Part shown: positions 6,291 through 14,066 of the stretch, piece by piece | Layout: each line of letters begins with the position of its first letter | Position numbering within the stretch: position 1 is the first letter of the stretch | Assembly: GCA_029261305.1 (NCBI GenBank) | Contig: JAJDBO010000175.1 | Coordinates: forward strand, 1-15,289 | Direction: 5' to 3' | Source: Nitrospirales bacterium | GTDB taxonomy: Bacteria > Nitrospirota > Nitrospiria > Nitrospirales > UBA8639 | Length of the DNA stretch: 15,289 nucleotides | Program-made: the position numbers and the translations under genes | Notes under the pieces: model-generated | Databases searched by the model: none | What the model was told of the DNA's origin: nothing | The model's input: only the letters and a program-made list of their open reading frames with translations

Positions 6291-7196
6291 CTACCACTCC
6301 TCTACTACAGAGAGATTAGACTCCATCCACAACTCAAGACGATCAGCAATTTGCTCAAAGGCCTTGGCCGCTGGGGAGGTGGGATTGTGATCAACTACAG
6401 GTAGATATTGCCGGATTGAGTGCTCGACGGCGACATCCTGCGGAATCTGTCCCAGGAGATGTAATTCAGTGCCAATATATTGCTGAACCATTTGTTGGAG
6501 ATGGAGGGTATTGACCTTGGAGGCTCTTCCCATGCGGTTCAAAATAAGGCAAGGGGCAAAAGATTCTAAAGCCGTTTTGGCAATTGAAGCGCCGGCTTCA
6601 TTGGTGTGCCCGACGGCATCCAATACTTCCTGTATACTTTGAAACTCTCGATTCGAAAGGGCGGTGGCAACTGGATCTCTGGCTAAAAAGGCCGAGAGCA
6701 CTTTTCGAATGGCGGCAAGTTTAATAAATCGATAGAGATCAAGGACCGAGGTTGGGTCAGGAGTGGCCACAGTGAGGTGCCCATTTGCGAATAAAAAGAA
6801 ATCCAATGTATGAAAATGGGTGCCAGCCCCAACGTCTACCAAGACGATGTCCCCTTCCAATTTTCGCAAATGATTGAGCAATCGTTTTTTCTTTGGATGG
6901 GGGAGGTTGGAAGTGAGGAGCGTTTCCCCAGTTCCGGAAATTAAGGATAAATTCGTGTGGACGGATAAAGGCTGAACGGCTCCTTGGAGTGTTTTTATCT
7001 TACGATTTAAAAAGTCAGTAAGGGTAACCTGAGGGTGGAAATTCCCAAAGAGCACATGGAGATTGGCTCCCCCAGTGTCTAAATCAACTAGGGTAACTCG
7101 ATACCCTCGTTTAGCTAGCAAAAGCCCCAAATTACTGGAGACCATGCTTTTGCCTGCCCCTCCCTTTCCAGAAGCCACGGATAAAATAATGGGCAT
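6291..7196 (-). CDS. MinD/ParA-family P-loop ATPase (FlhG/FleN-like)
   Basis: Cytosolic deviant-Walker ATPase of the MinD/ParA/FlhG superfamily, whose members dimerise on ATP to position proteins, chromosomes or flagella. It has 301 residues. The deviant Walker A motif is SGKGGAGKS (residues 9-17, with the signature lysine at K11). The Walker A' segment is LVDLDTGGANLHVLFG (D38, D40). Walker B is DIVLVDVGAGT (D121), and a base-contact LILNRMGRA lies in the C-terminal half. The GGANLH and VDVGAGT forms resemble FlhG/FleN and the orphan MinD-like ATPases of deltaproteobacteria and Nitrospirota more than cell-division MinD. No minC, minE, parB or flagellar gene is in the window. No obvious membrane-targeting C-terminal helix of the MinD type was seen. 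The ATG at 7196 begins directly at the first conserved strand. The ribosome binding site is poor. The cargo is unknown. Confidence 0.88.
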   Translation of the reverse strand: MPIILSVASGKGGAGKSMVSSNLGLLLAKRGYRVTLVDLDTGGANLHVLFGNFHPQVTLTDFLNRKIKTLQGAVQPLSVHTNLSLISGTGETLLTSNLPHPKKKRLLNHLRKLEGDIVLVDVGAGTHFHTLDFFLFANGHLTVATPDPTSVLDLYRFIKLAAIRKVLSAFLARDPVATALSNREFQSIQEVLDAVGHTNEAGASIAKTALESFAPCLILNRMGRASKVNTLHLQQMVQQYIGTELHLLGQIPQDVAVEHSIRQYLPVVDHNPTSPAAKAFEQIADRLELWMESNLSVVEEW

Positions 7197-7366
7197 GGGT
7201 AAGTCGACTAGCCTTTCACGCTAAAATCATAATTCTCGTTTTTCGAAACTGTTCTGAAAGCCATGAAGATGTTTCGGGGGTTTACTTATGTTAAAGATGG
7301 ATTTAATTGGCCAAGTGTAGCATATCCCTGAAATTGGGCCTATCAAAAATCCCGCTGGTGCAATAA

Positions 7367-7396
7367 TTGAGACTACCTGGCGAGGTAGATTATTTT
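7367..7396 (+). promoter_or_regulatory. Candidate rimP-operon promoter with palindromic spacer
   Basis: TTGAGA (7367-7372, five of six -35 bases) and TATTTT (7391-7396, four of six -10 bases) are 18 bases apart. The spacer contains a perfect inverted repeat, CTACCT (7373-7378) and AGGTAG (7383-7388), separated by GGCG. Transcription would start near 7403, about 210 bases ahead of rimP. The palindrome could be an operator. It is inferred from sequence only. Confidence 0.4.
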
Positions 7397-7544
7397 TGAG
7401 GATGTGAATTGGTCTTTCCAGACCAGGTGGAATTTTTTTCACCTTCACTAAAGAGTCATGGTGTAATGGTTGGTCATACGACGGCCTACTTAAATTAAAG
7501 CCCTTGCCTTTGGATTGGGGAAGTGGTAGTGTTTTCAGTCTGGG

Positions 7545-7570
7545 AAGTGGGCGTGAGCCCACTTTTTTTT
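7545..7570 (+). terminator. Strong intrinsic terminator just upstream of rimP (likely leader attenuator)
   Basis: AAGTGGGC (7545-7552) pairs perfectly with GCCCACTT (7557-7564) around a GTGA tetraloop (GNRA type), followed by a T-run through 7570 (eight T in all, two of them within the stem). It is oriented for + strand transcription, yet the nearest complete + strand gene upstream ends at 6220 and is separated from it by a minus-strand gene. It therefore most likely acts within the leader of the rimP-nusA-infB transcript. In E. coli the equivalent leader has terminators and NusA represses its own operon. Confidence 0.85.
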
Positions 7571-7614
7571 GCTTTTTCATCCCCCTCCGAGACTCCACTC
7601 ATTAAGGTCTGGGA

Positions 7615-8094
7615 TTGGATACCAAAGATTTGGGGACACGGGTTAGGCTAATTGCTGACCCTATTGCACGGGCCTTGGAACTTGACTTGCTTGAAGTCAT
7701 TTGTCAAGGCAAAGGTACAGGTTTGGTCATTTACTTAACCCTTGATAAAGACGGGGGTGTGAGCATTCGCGACTGTGAACAATTTCATAAGTCCTTGAGG
7801 CGGGCCTTGGACGTGATTGAACCAGAGCCTTTTCCGTATAGGCTTGAAGTGTCATCCCCAGGAGTCGATCGGCCGCTAAAGAATATTAAGGATTATCAAC
7901 GGGTGCTGGGTAAAGTGTTGCAAGTGAAGATTCAGGATTCTGAAGGTCAACCACAGAAGTTCGTTGGGCGTTTATCTGCTCTTAATCAGGATGGTCTTAG
8001 GCTAACAGTGATTTCTGGAAAACAAAAAAAAATGAGTGAAGTTGACTTCCTCTGGGATTCGATTACAGAAGCGAAACAGCAGGTGGAGTTATAA
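7615..8094 (+). CDS. rimP: Ribosome maturation factor RimP
   Basis: Cytosolic factor that binds the 30S subunit precursor and helps its late assembly. At 159 residues it has the usual two-domain length. The N-terminal alpha/beta domain contains LELDLLEVICQG and IYLTLDKDGGVSIRDCEQFHKSL, and the family's best-conserved stretch YRLEVSSPGVDRPL follows (about residues 80-93). The C-terminal Sm-like barrel covers about residues 95-155. The TTG at 7615 is preceded by AAGG at suitable spacing. An in-frame TAA at 7603 excludes an ATG start further up. It is the first gene of the operon and is followed by nusA after 70 bases. The upstream terminator suggests that its expression is controlled by readthrough. 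Confidence 0.95.
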   Translation: MDTKDLGTRVRLIADPIARALELDLLEVICQGKGTGLVIYLTLDKDGGVSIRDCEQFHKSLRRALDVIEPEPFPYRLEVSSPGVDRPLKNIKDYQRVLGKVLQVKIQDSEGQPQKFVGRLSALNQDGLRLTVISGKQKKMSEVDFLWDSITEAKQQVEL

Positions 8095-8164
8095 TCCGCG
8101 CGTGATTGGAATGTGCCGATTTTCATAAGTCAGATGAAGGTGTCAGTTACGAAGGGGAGTTGTT

Positions 8165-9397
8165 ATGAAGCGTGAAATTATGGCGGTAATAGAGCAGGTT
8201 GGCCGAGAAAAAGGGATTGATAAGGACCGTGTGCTAGCCGCTGTTGAATCTGCCCTTCTGACTGCCGCAAAAAAGAAATATGGCAATAATGAAAATATTC
8301 AAGTGCAATTAGATCCTGATTCCGGAGAGATCTCGATTGTGTCCCTCAAGACGATCTCGGATCCGGTGACTGATGTGAAAACCCAAATTTCCATTGAAGA
8401 AGCTCGTGAAATTGATGCTGAAGCCGAGGTGGGCGACGAAATGGGATCACTCTTGGAAATGGAAGATTTTGGACGAATCGCAGCGCAGGCAGCCAAACAA
8501 GTCATTTGCCAAAAAGTTCGCGAAGCCGAATGGGAAGCTGTCGAGCGAGAATATTCAAAAAAAGAAGGTGATCTGGTTCATGGGATAATCCTTGGGCAAG
8601 AACGTCGGAATTATTTGGTTGAAATTGGGAAAACAGAAGCACTCCTTCCAATTCACGAACAAATTCCCAGGGAAGCTCATCGCCGAGGTGATCGTGTTCG
8701 AGCTATGCTCTTAGAAGTCAGACGTACACCCAAAGATGTTCAGGTGATTTTGTCGCGAGCCCACCCTCAATTTGTGGTTAAATTATTCCAGTTGGAAGTG
8801 CCAGAAGTGATGGAGAAGATCGTGGAGATCAAGGGTGTCGTTCGTGAGCCTGGTGATCGGACGAAGATTGCGGTGTTTTCTAAGGACAAAGCTGTTGATC
8901 CAGTAGGAGCATGTGTTGGCATTAAAGGATCCCGGGTCCAGGCGATAGTGAGGGAGCTTAAAGGGGAAAAGATCGATATCGTTCCCTGGACGACTGATCC
9001 CCGGGTCTTTATTGGCGAAGCCTTAAACCCGGCGTCGATTGAAAAAGTTGGAATTGATGATCAGAAAAAAGCCGCATTGGTTGTTGTCGCTGATTCACAA
9101 CTTTCCTTGGCGATTGGGAAAAACGGGCAAAATGTCCGTCTCGCTGCTAAACTGACCGGATGGAAGATTGATATTATTAGTGGCAGCGAATATGAAAAAG
9201 AAAAGCTTGAGCGGGAAAAAGAGATCAAGGCTGCGCTAGCTGAAGAAACAGAAGCTCAGCGAGAACAAGCTGGAGAAGAAATTGTCACCTCTCCTGCGGA
9301 GCCCGAAGGTGCTCAAGTTGCTACCGAGGGTGCCGAAGAAGTTTCGCCCCAAGATTCATTAGAAAAACCAACTGAAACAACGGAAACTCTATCCTAA
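8165..9397 (+). CDS. nusA: Transcription termination/antitermination protein NusA
   Basis: RNA polymerase-bound elongation factor that modulates pausing, intrinsic termination and antitermination. At 410 residues it has the core architecture without the long acidic repeats of E. coli NusA. The N-terminal RNAP-binding domain covers about residues 1-130 (KREIMAVIEQVGREKGI at the start). The S1 domain covers about 134-200 and includes NYLVEIGKTEALLPIHEQ. KH1 carries GIKG at 252-255 and KH2 carries GKNG at 318-321. The last 65 residues are a low-complexity, glutamate-rich tail. The ATG at 8165 follows an AGGGGAG ribosome binding site. infB starts 16 bases after the stop; the usual ylxR is absent. 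If the rimP leader terminator is NusA-responsive, this protein would be its own regulator, which is inference from the E. coli precedent. Confidence 0.97.
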   Translation: MKREIMAVIEQVGREKGIDKDRVLAAVESALLTAAKKKYGNNENIQVQLDPDSGEISIVSLKTISDPVTDVKTQISIEEAREIDAEAEVGDEMGSLLEMEDFGRIAAQAAKQVICQKVREAEWEAVEREYSKKEGDLVHGIILGQERRNYLVEIGKTEALLPIHEQIPREAHRRGDRVRAMLLEVRRTPKDVQVILSRAHPQFVVKLFQLEVPEVMEKIVEIKGVVREPGDRTKIAVFSKDKAVDPVGACVGIKGSRVQAIVRELKGEKIDIVPWTTDPRVFIGEALNPASIEKVGIDDQKKAALVVVADSQLSLAIGKNGQNVRLAAKLTGWKIDIISGSEYEKEKLEREKEIKAALAEETEAQREQAGEEIVTSPAEPEGAQVATEGAEEVSPQDSLEKPTETTETLS

Positions 9398-9413
9398 CAG
9401 CTATGTAGGTGCT

Positions 9414-11927
9414 ATGAGAGTCTATGAATTAGCCAAGCAATTGGGAATCGAAAGTAAAGTTCTGATCCCAGAACTCGGTCGGCTAGGCATTGCTGTGTCT
9501 TCTCATAGTAATACCCTTACTGAAGAAGAAACGCAGAAGGCCTTGACGGCGTTTGGAAGTACGCAAGTGAGCGGTTCATTTTCCGAGGGTGGGAAGTCGG
9601 GAAGTGCGAAAAAACTTCTCAAAAAATCTACCACCAGGACTGGAAAAGGTTGTGAAACCGCATCTGAACCAGAGGTTCCTGCCAAACCTGAGAAAAAGCA
9701 TATCCTTATTAAACGAAAGCGTGAAGAAGTTGAAGAGCCATCCCCTGCAATCGAAGTGACGGAGGGAAGTGCGCAAGAGTCAGTTGCTCCTGTTGTTGAG
9801 GCCGAGGGGGTTAAGGAGATTCAGTTGCCGCCTGAAATGGCCGCTGTGGCAGAGGCCTTGGAGTCACCTCATCCAACCCCTGAAGATTCTTTGCAGGATA
9901 TTCCAAATCCAGTGGCGACTCCTTCAGAGGCTGACCCGGCTCGTGTACAGAAACGAGAAGAGCCTGGAGAAGGAAAGGCTGCTACGGAGGAAAAGTCCAA
10001 AAAAGCAAAAAAACCCGGGAAAGGGAAAAATGAAGATTTGTTTGCCGCCAAGTATGAAGATGCCGCTCGGTGGCAGGATTTACGACCCCTCCCCACGTTA
10101 AGGAGGGAGGAGCGATCCCGACATGTGCCATCTTCCACCTCGACGGAGGTGACAAAGCCACGCAAGAAAACAGTCAAGCTGACTTCCGGGATTACTGTTA
10201 AGGAATATGCCGAGCACCTTGGCCAACGATCCGGAGACATTATCAAAAAGTTGATGGAAATGGGTGTCATGTTGAATATGAATCAGCCAATGGATCTCGA
10301 TGCCGGATTGTTAATTGCTGAAGGCCTTGGCATCCACGTTGAAGTGACGGTGGAAAGAGAGGGGGAAGCGCTTTTAGAAGAAGTGCTCGAATCCACCGAG
10401 AATCTTGAACTTGTGGGGCGTGCGCCGGTGGTTACCATCATGGGGCACGTTGATCATGGGAAAACCTCCCTCCTTGATGCTATTCGGCAGACGAAAGTAA
10501 CAGACCACGAATCCGGGGGCATTACCCAACATATCGGTGCGTATTCAGTTCCTGTTGGTGAGAAGTGGGTGACGTTTCTTGATACTCCCGGCCATGAAGC
10601 GTTTACGGCTATGCGGGCGCGAGGTGCTCAGGCCACTGACATCGTGATCTTGGTGGTTGCTGCGGATGACGGGGTGATGCCGCAAACGGTTGAAGCTGCT
10701 CATCACGCGCAAGCCGCTAACGTTCCCATTATTGTTGCTGTCAATAAGATCGATAAGCCTGGAGCAAATCCCGACCGAGTGAAGCAAGGCCTTTCGGAGC
10801 ATGGGTTACTTCCTGAATCCTGGGGTGGCCAAACTATTTTTGTGGATGTGTCTGCCAAGGAAAAGCAAGGTCTTGACACGCTGCTGGATATGATCTTGTT
10901 ACAAGCAGAAGTCATGGAGTTAAAGGCTGATATTGCTCAACTTCCGAAGGGTATCGTGCTTGAAGCGAAGTTGGACCGCGGTCGTGGTCCCGTCGCCACG
11001 GTGTTGGTCCAGAGTGGGATTCTGAAGGTTGGGGCACCTTATGTCGTGGGCACAACCAGTGGCCGTGTTCGGGCGATGTTGTCCCATGATGGGAAAAAGA
11101 TGAAGGAGGCAGGGCCTTCCACGCCAGTGGAGGTCATTGGATTGTTGGCATTGCCTGCGGCGGGCGATAAGTTCGTGGTCGTGAAGGATGAGCGAATGGC
11201 CAGGGAAGTTGCGGAAGATCGGATGCATAAACAGCGATCTGCAGAACTTGGCACTGGCACCACACGGATGACCTTGGATGATTTATATTCCCAAGGGAAG
11301 GAATTAGATAAAAAGGAATTGGCCATTTTAATAAAGACTGATACCCAAGGTTCAGCGGGTGCCTTGCGTGAATCCGTTCAGAAAATTCAATCAGATTTGG
11401 TAACCCTTCAAATCATACATGCTGGCGTGGGGGGAATTACTGAGTCGGATGTGCTCTTAGCCTCCGCGTCCAAAGCCATTATTATTGGGTTTCACGTGAG
11501 ACCAGAGCCTAAAGCCTCTGCCTTGGCTGAGCGCGAAGGGGTAGAGATTCGCATGCATACCATCATTTATAATGCCCTCGCTGATGTTAGGGCGGCGGCC
11601 GAGGGCATCCTTGAGCCGAATTTAGTGGAACGGGTGTTAGGACGGGCCGAAGTTCGGGAAGTCTTTAGTATTCCCAAAATTGGCACGATCGCAGGGTGTT
11701 ATGTGAATGATGGCCATATGGCCCGCTCGAGTGAAGGGGTTCGGGTCCTTCGAGATCATGTGGTGGTGTATGAAGGCAAACTCGGATCATTGCGTCGGTT
11801 TAAAGACGATGTTCGGGAAGTACAGCAAGGATATGAGTGCGGAATTGGCGTCGAAAACTTTAATGACTTGAAGTTGGGCGATATTATTGAGGCCTATGTG
11901 TTCGACAAAGAAACCGCGAAGTTATAA
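9414..11927 (+). CDS. infB: Translation initiation factor IF-2
   Basis: GTPase that places initiator fMet-tRNA on the 30S subunit and drives subunit joining. The 837-residue protein begins with an IF2_N module (MRVYELAKQLGIESK). A long charged, proline- and lysine-rich linker follows (about residues 50-250), then a second IF2_N-like module with GITVKEYAEHLGQRSGDII. The GTPase domain has G1 GHVDHGKT at 344-351, the switch-2 motif DTPGH at 390-394, and NKID at 444-447. GGITQHIGAY is intact. The remaining domains II, III and the C-terminal fMet-tRNA-binding region are complete to the stop. The linker is unlikely to be conserved in detail. The start at 9414 follows an AGGTG site. Position directly after nusA is the conserved arrangement. 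Confidence 0.98.
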   Translation: MRVYELAKQLGIESKVLIPELGRLGIAVSSHSNTLTEEETQKALTAFGSTQVSGSFSEGGKSGSAKKLLKKSTTRTGKGCETASEPEVPAKPEKKHILIKRKREEVEEPSPAIEVTEGSAQESVAPVVEAEGVKEIQLPPEMAAVAEALESPHPTPEDSLQDIPNPVATPSEADPARVQKREEPGEGKAATEEKSKKAKKPGKGKNEDLFAAKYEDAARWQDLRPLPTLRREERSRHVPSSTSTEVTKPRKKTVKLTSGITVKEYAEHLGQRSGDIIKKLMEMGVMLNMNQPMDLDAGLLIAEGLGIHVEVTVEREGEALLEEVLESTENLELVGRAPVVTIMGHVDHGKTSLLDAIRQTKVTDHESGGITQHIGAYSVPVGEKWVTFLDTPGHEAFTAMRARGAQATDIVILVVAADDGVMPQTVEAAHHAQAANVPIIVAVNKIDKPGANPDRVKQGLSEHGLLPESWGGQTIFVDVSAKEKQGLDTLLDMILLQAEVMELKADIAQLPKGIVLEAKLDRGRGPVATVLVQSGILKVGAPYVVGTTSGRVRAMLSHDGKKMKEAGPSTPVEVIGLLALPAAGDKFVVVKDERMAREVAEDRMHKQRSAELGTGTTRMTLDDLYSQGKELDKKELAILIKTDTQGSAGALRESVQKIQSDLVTLQIIHAGVGGITESDVLLASASKAIIIGFHVRPEPKASALAEREGVEIRMHTIIYNALADVRAAAEGILEPNLVERVLGRAEVREVFSIPKIGTIAGCYVNDGHMARSSEGVRVLRDHVVVYEGKLGSLRRFKDDVREVQQGYECGIGVENFNDLKLGDIIEAYVFDKETAKL

Positions 11928-11974
11928 CTGGCAGACTTTTATGAAGGCCCCCAGTAGAGTCTTGAGCCAAACGT

Positions 11975-12256
11975 ATGATAGTTGGGGTATGTCAGGTTCG
12001 CTTGCATTTGCCAGATGGTCATTCCCTCAAGGCTAAACGTCAAGTCCTCTCGAGCCTTAAGACCCGGTTATGTCAGACCTATAATGTTTCGGTCGCCGAA
12101 GTTGACGATCATGATCTTTGGCAGCGGGCGACCCTGGGGATTGCGTGTGTCGCTAATGAAGCACGTCATGTGAATGGGGTACTAGATAAAGCTTTGAATG
12201 TTATTCGAGCCAACCCCCGTGTGGAGTTATTGGAGTCGCAGATCGAACTTTTGTAA
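11975..12256 (+). CDS. YlxP-family (DUF503) small protein
   Basis: Small conserved protein of 93 residues of the DUF503/YlxP family, regularly found between infB and rbfA in many bacteria. Recognisable features are the start MIVGVCQVRLHLPDGHSLKAKR (given here as a position cue), the central segment NVSVAEVDDHDLWQRATLGI and the C-terminal strand. The family is thought to be ribosome-associated or to help RbfA, but its biochemical role is not settled. The stop overlaps the rbfA start by one base (TAATG), pointing to coupled translation. No strong ribosome binding site is visible before its ATG, which lies 47 bases after infB. Confidence 0.9.
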   Translation: MIVGVCQVRLHLPDGHSLKAKRQVLSSLKTRLCQTYNVSVAEVDDHDLWQRATLGIACVANEARHVNGVLDKALNVIRANPRVELLESQIELL

Positions 12257-12702
12257 TGCCTATGATGACGCAAACGGATCAGTCGTGTATGTCGAAGCCA
12301 AATTATAAAAGAGCCGAGCGTGTCGCTGACCAACTTCGCATTGAAGTGGCAGATATTCTTGCGAAAAAATCAAAAGATCCCCGACTTCAGTTTGTGACGG
12401 TGACCAATGTGGAAGTCACCAATGATCTTCGAATCGCCAGGGTTTATGTCTCGATCCTGGGTTCTCAGGAGGATGAGCCGGGCATCTTAAAGGCGTTGAA
12501 TAGCGCGGCTGGATTTGTTCGCTCTGAGATCGGGCGTCGTTTAGAGCTACGCTACACCCCTGAGGTAAAGTTTTGGTCTGATACGAAAGGGCCTCGTGCT
12601 GAAAGGATTTTAAAAATCCTTGATACCTTGCCTAGCAGTGATATCCTTGATAATGCTGATTCCGCCACGATTAGTGGGTCTCAGGAACCGGAGGCTCAAT
12701 AA
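12256..12702 (+). CDS. rbfA: Ribosome-binding factor A
   Basis: Cold-shock and 16S rRNA maturation factor that binds near the 5' end of 16S rRNA in the 30S subunit. At 148 residues it is of usual length, with a KH-type fold. The family start NYKRAERVADQLRIEVADIL and the DPRLQFVTVTNVEVTNDLR region are clear, as is RYTPEVKFWSD before a variable tail rich in D, S and E. The ATG at 12256 overlaps the ylxP stop. A second ATG at 12289 lies just before the conserved region and may be the true start, since the first eleven residues look unconserved. It is followed by truB after 3 bases, with the truB ribosome binding site inside its end. Confidence 0.95.
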   Translation: MPMMTQTDQSCMSKPNYKRAERVADQLRIEVADILAKKSKDPRLQFVTVTNVEVTNDLRIARVYVSILGSQEDEPGILKALNSAAGFVRSEIGRRLELRYTPEVKFWSDTKGPRAERILKILDTLPSSDILDNADSATISGSQEPEAQ

Positions 12703-12705
12703 GCG

Positions 12706-13677
12706 GTGAGAAAGGAATCGTGCAGCGTTTTGGCACCTCCAGGCATTGATGGGATCTTGAATATTTCCAAACCGGCTGAGTGGACCTCTCATGACGTGGT
12801 CGACAAACTTAGGCGGACCCTTGGGATTCGAAAGGTGGGTCATGCTGGGACTTTAGATCCCATGGCCACTGGAGTGCTCCCAGTATTGTTGGGAAAGGGT
12901 ACTCGGGTTTCGGAATATTTAGTGGAGTGGGATAAGGAATACGAAGCCGTCCTTCGCTTGGGTCAGGATACTGATACGCAGGATGCGACTGGAGTAGTGA
13001 CACAGGAACGGTCAATCTCCGGCATAAAAGAAGAGGATATTCGAATTGCCGCGACTCGGTTTTCGGGCAACCTCCTTCAGGTTCCACCAATGTATTCCGC
13101 CCTCAAGGTTGATGGGCGACCTTTGTATAAAATGGCAAGAGCTGGAAAAACGATTGAGCGGACTCCTCGCCCAATTACCATTCATCAATTTGAAATTTTG
13201 AATGTGAATATTCCAGATGTGACTTTTAGGGTCACGTGCTCCAAGGGAACCTATGTACGCACCTTGTGTGCAGATATCGGAGAAGTTCTTGGGACGGGTG
13301 GGCATTTACGCCAACTATGCCGGACGCGAGTAGGTCCCTTCCGTATTGAAGATGCGAAGTCTCTATTAGAAATCGAAAGCGAGGCTTTGTGGCAAGACGA
13401 TAGCCAGACTCTGTGGAGCCTGGACGCTGTGCTCAGCCATTTGCCTGAAGTGACGATTGTGTCTGAGATGGTGGGTCGGGCTTTAAACGGTGCCCCAATC
13501 CCTGGTTCTGCAGTTTCTGGAGAGATTAACGAATTCTGGCAGGCGGGAGCAGGCGAGAAAATTATACGGGTCAAAGATCCTGTCGGACAACTATTAGGAT
13601 TGGGGAAGTTTGAAAAAAGAGACCAAGTTTCGTCAGAATTGGATCAGTCCTTGGTCTTGGTCAAGGTGTTTGGATAA
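12706..13677 (+). CDS. truB: tRNA pseudouridine-55 synthase TruB
   Basis: Converts uridine 55 of the T-loop of most tRNAs to pseudouridine and also acts as a tRNA folding aid. The 323-residue protein starts with GILNISKPAEWTSHDVV, has the catalytic aspartate D51 in GHAGTLDPMATGVLPVLLG, followed by the TruB-specific YEAVLRLGQDTDTQDATG region and VPPMYSALKVDGRPLY. The C-terminal PUA-like domain covers about residues 250-320. The GTG at 12706 is preceded by GGAGG at 12690-12694, inside the end of rbfA. In many bacteria ribF or nrnA also sits near here; neither is present in this window. Confidence 0.97.
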   Translation: MRKESCSVLAPPGIDGILNISKPAEWTSHDVVDKLRRTLGIRKVGHAGTLDPMATGVLPVLLGKGTRVSEYLVEWDKEYEAVLRLGQDTDTQDATGVVTQERSISGIKEEDIRIAATRFSGNLLQVPPMYSALKVDGRPLYKMARAGKTIERTPRPITIHQFEILNVNIPDVTFRVTCSKGTYVRTLCADIGEVLGTGGHLRQLCRTRVGPFRIEDAKSLLEIESEALWQDDSQTLWSLDAVLSHLPEVTIVSEMVGRALNGAPIPGSAVSGEINEFWQAGAGEKIIRVKDPVGQLLGLGKFEKRDQVSSELDQSLVLVKVFG

Positions 13678-13683
13678 TTAAGT

Positions 13684-13709
13684 TCGTACAAGAAATGTTA
13701 GAAATACGA
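13684..13709 (+). promoter_or_regulatory. Short inverted repeat in the rpsO leader
   Basis: TCGTA (13684-13688) and TACGA (13705-13709) form a 5-bp inverted repeat in the 64-base gap before rpsO. S15 controls its own mRNA in several bacteria through leader structures that differ between phyla. This one is too short to assert such a role. Confidence 0.2.
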
Positions 13710-13741
13710 GTTCAATAATTTTCAGTAAGGAGGAGTGAGAC

Positions 13742-14011
13742 ATGGCGCTCGCAACGACAGTTAAATCAGATATCGTCAAACAGTATCAGCTACATGAGGG
13801 AGATACCGGTTCTTCAGAGGTGCAAATTGCCTTACTGACGAATCGTATCAATTACCTTACTGATCATTTTCGGTCCCATAAAAAGGACCATCATTCGCGG
13901 CATGGGTTATTGCGAATGGTGAGTCGGCGACGACGGTTGTTGGATTACCTCCATCGTGTGGATGCCGATAAGTATCGTTTGCTCATAGGTCAATTGGGAT
14001 TGAGAAAATAA
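13742..14011 (+). CDS. rpsO: 30S ribosomal protein S15
   Basis: Primary 16S rRNA-binding protein that organises the central domain of the 30S subunit by binding a three-way junction. At 89 residues it has the canonical length. Family hallmarks are [19 protein letters not shown] near residues 16-34, [18 protein letters not shown], and [11 protein letters not shown]. The ATG at 13742 is preceded by a very good GGAGG ribosome binding site (AAGGAGGAG). It lies 64 bases after truB and 55 bases before pnp, the standard order. No T-run terminator is visible between rpsO and pnp. Confidence 0.98.
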   Translation: MALATTVKSDIVKQYQLHEGDTGSSEVQIALLTNRINYLTDHFRSHKKDHHSRHGLLRMVSRRRRLLDYLHRVDADKYRLLIGQLGLRK

Positions 14012-14025
14012 TAGATCATTTGGAA

Positions 14026-14040
14026 AAGCTCGCAGGGCTT
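14026..14040 (+). promoter_or_regulatory. Small stem-loop between rpsO and pnp
   Basis: AAGCTC (14026-14031) pairs with GGGCTT (14035-14040) with one G-T wobble around a 3-base loop. No T-run follows. In E. coli the rpsO-pnp gap holds structures used for processing and PNPase autoregulation; this one is much smaller, so a similar role is only a possibility. Confidence 0.3.
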
Positions 14041-14066
14041 GTTGGGGTGAGGAAGGAGAGAATTTC

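Larger units (their letters stand above)
7197..7614. other. 418-base divergent gap between the MinD-like gene and rimP: structured leader region
   Basis: Read on the + strand, the gap holds a candidate promoter with a palindrome in its spacer (7367-7396), local hairpins at 7410-7425 and roughly 7426-7443, and a strong intrinsic terminator at 7545-7570, 45 bases before rimP. Read on the minus strand, a 123-codon frame (7598 to 7227, GTG start, or ATG at 7580) is open, but it resembles no known family and runs through the terminator hairpin. I favour an untranslated rimP operon leader over a minus-strand gene, without being able to exclude the latter. Confidence 0.55.

Noticed and set aside
7227..7598. 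123-codon minus-strand frame between the MinD-like gene and rimP, with GGAGGGGG before an internal ATG
   Set aside because: No family resemblance and an odd composition. It runs through a strong + strand terminator hairpin, and its ribosome binding site is too close to the ATG (about 3 bases). Kept only as a possibility inside the leader entry.
4311..7614. Possible genomic island after the tRNA gene
   Set aside because: There is no integrase, transposase, flanking repeat or clear composition shift. The genes look chromosomal.
9769..10270. Frames on both strands within the infB linker
   Set aside because: The lysine- and glutamate-rich linker yields long accidental frames; the infB frame is continuous through it.
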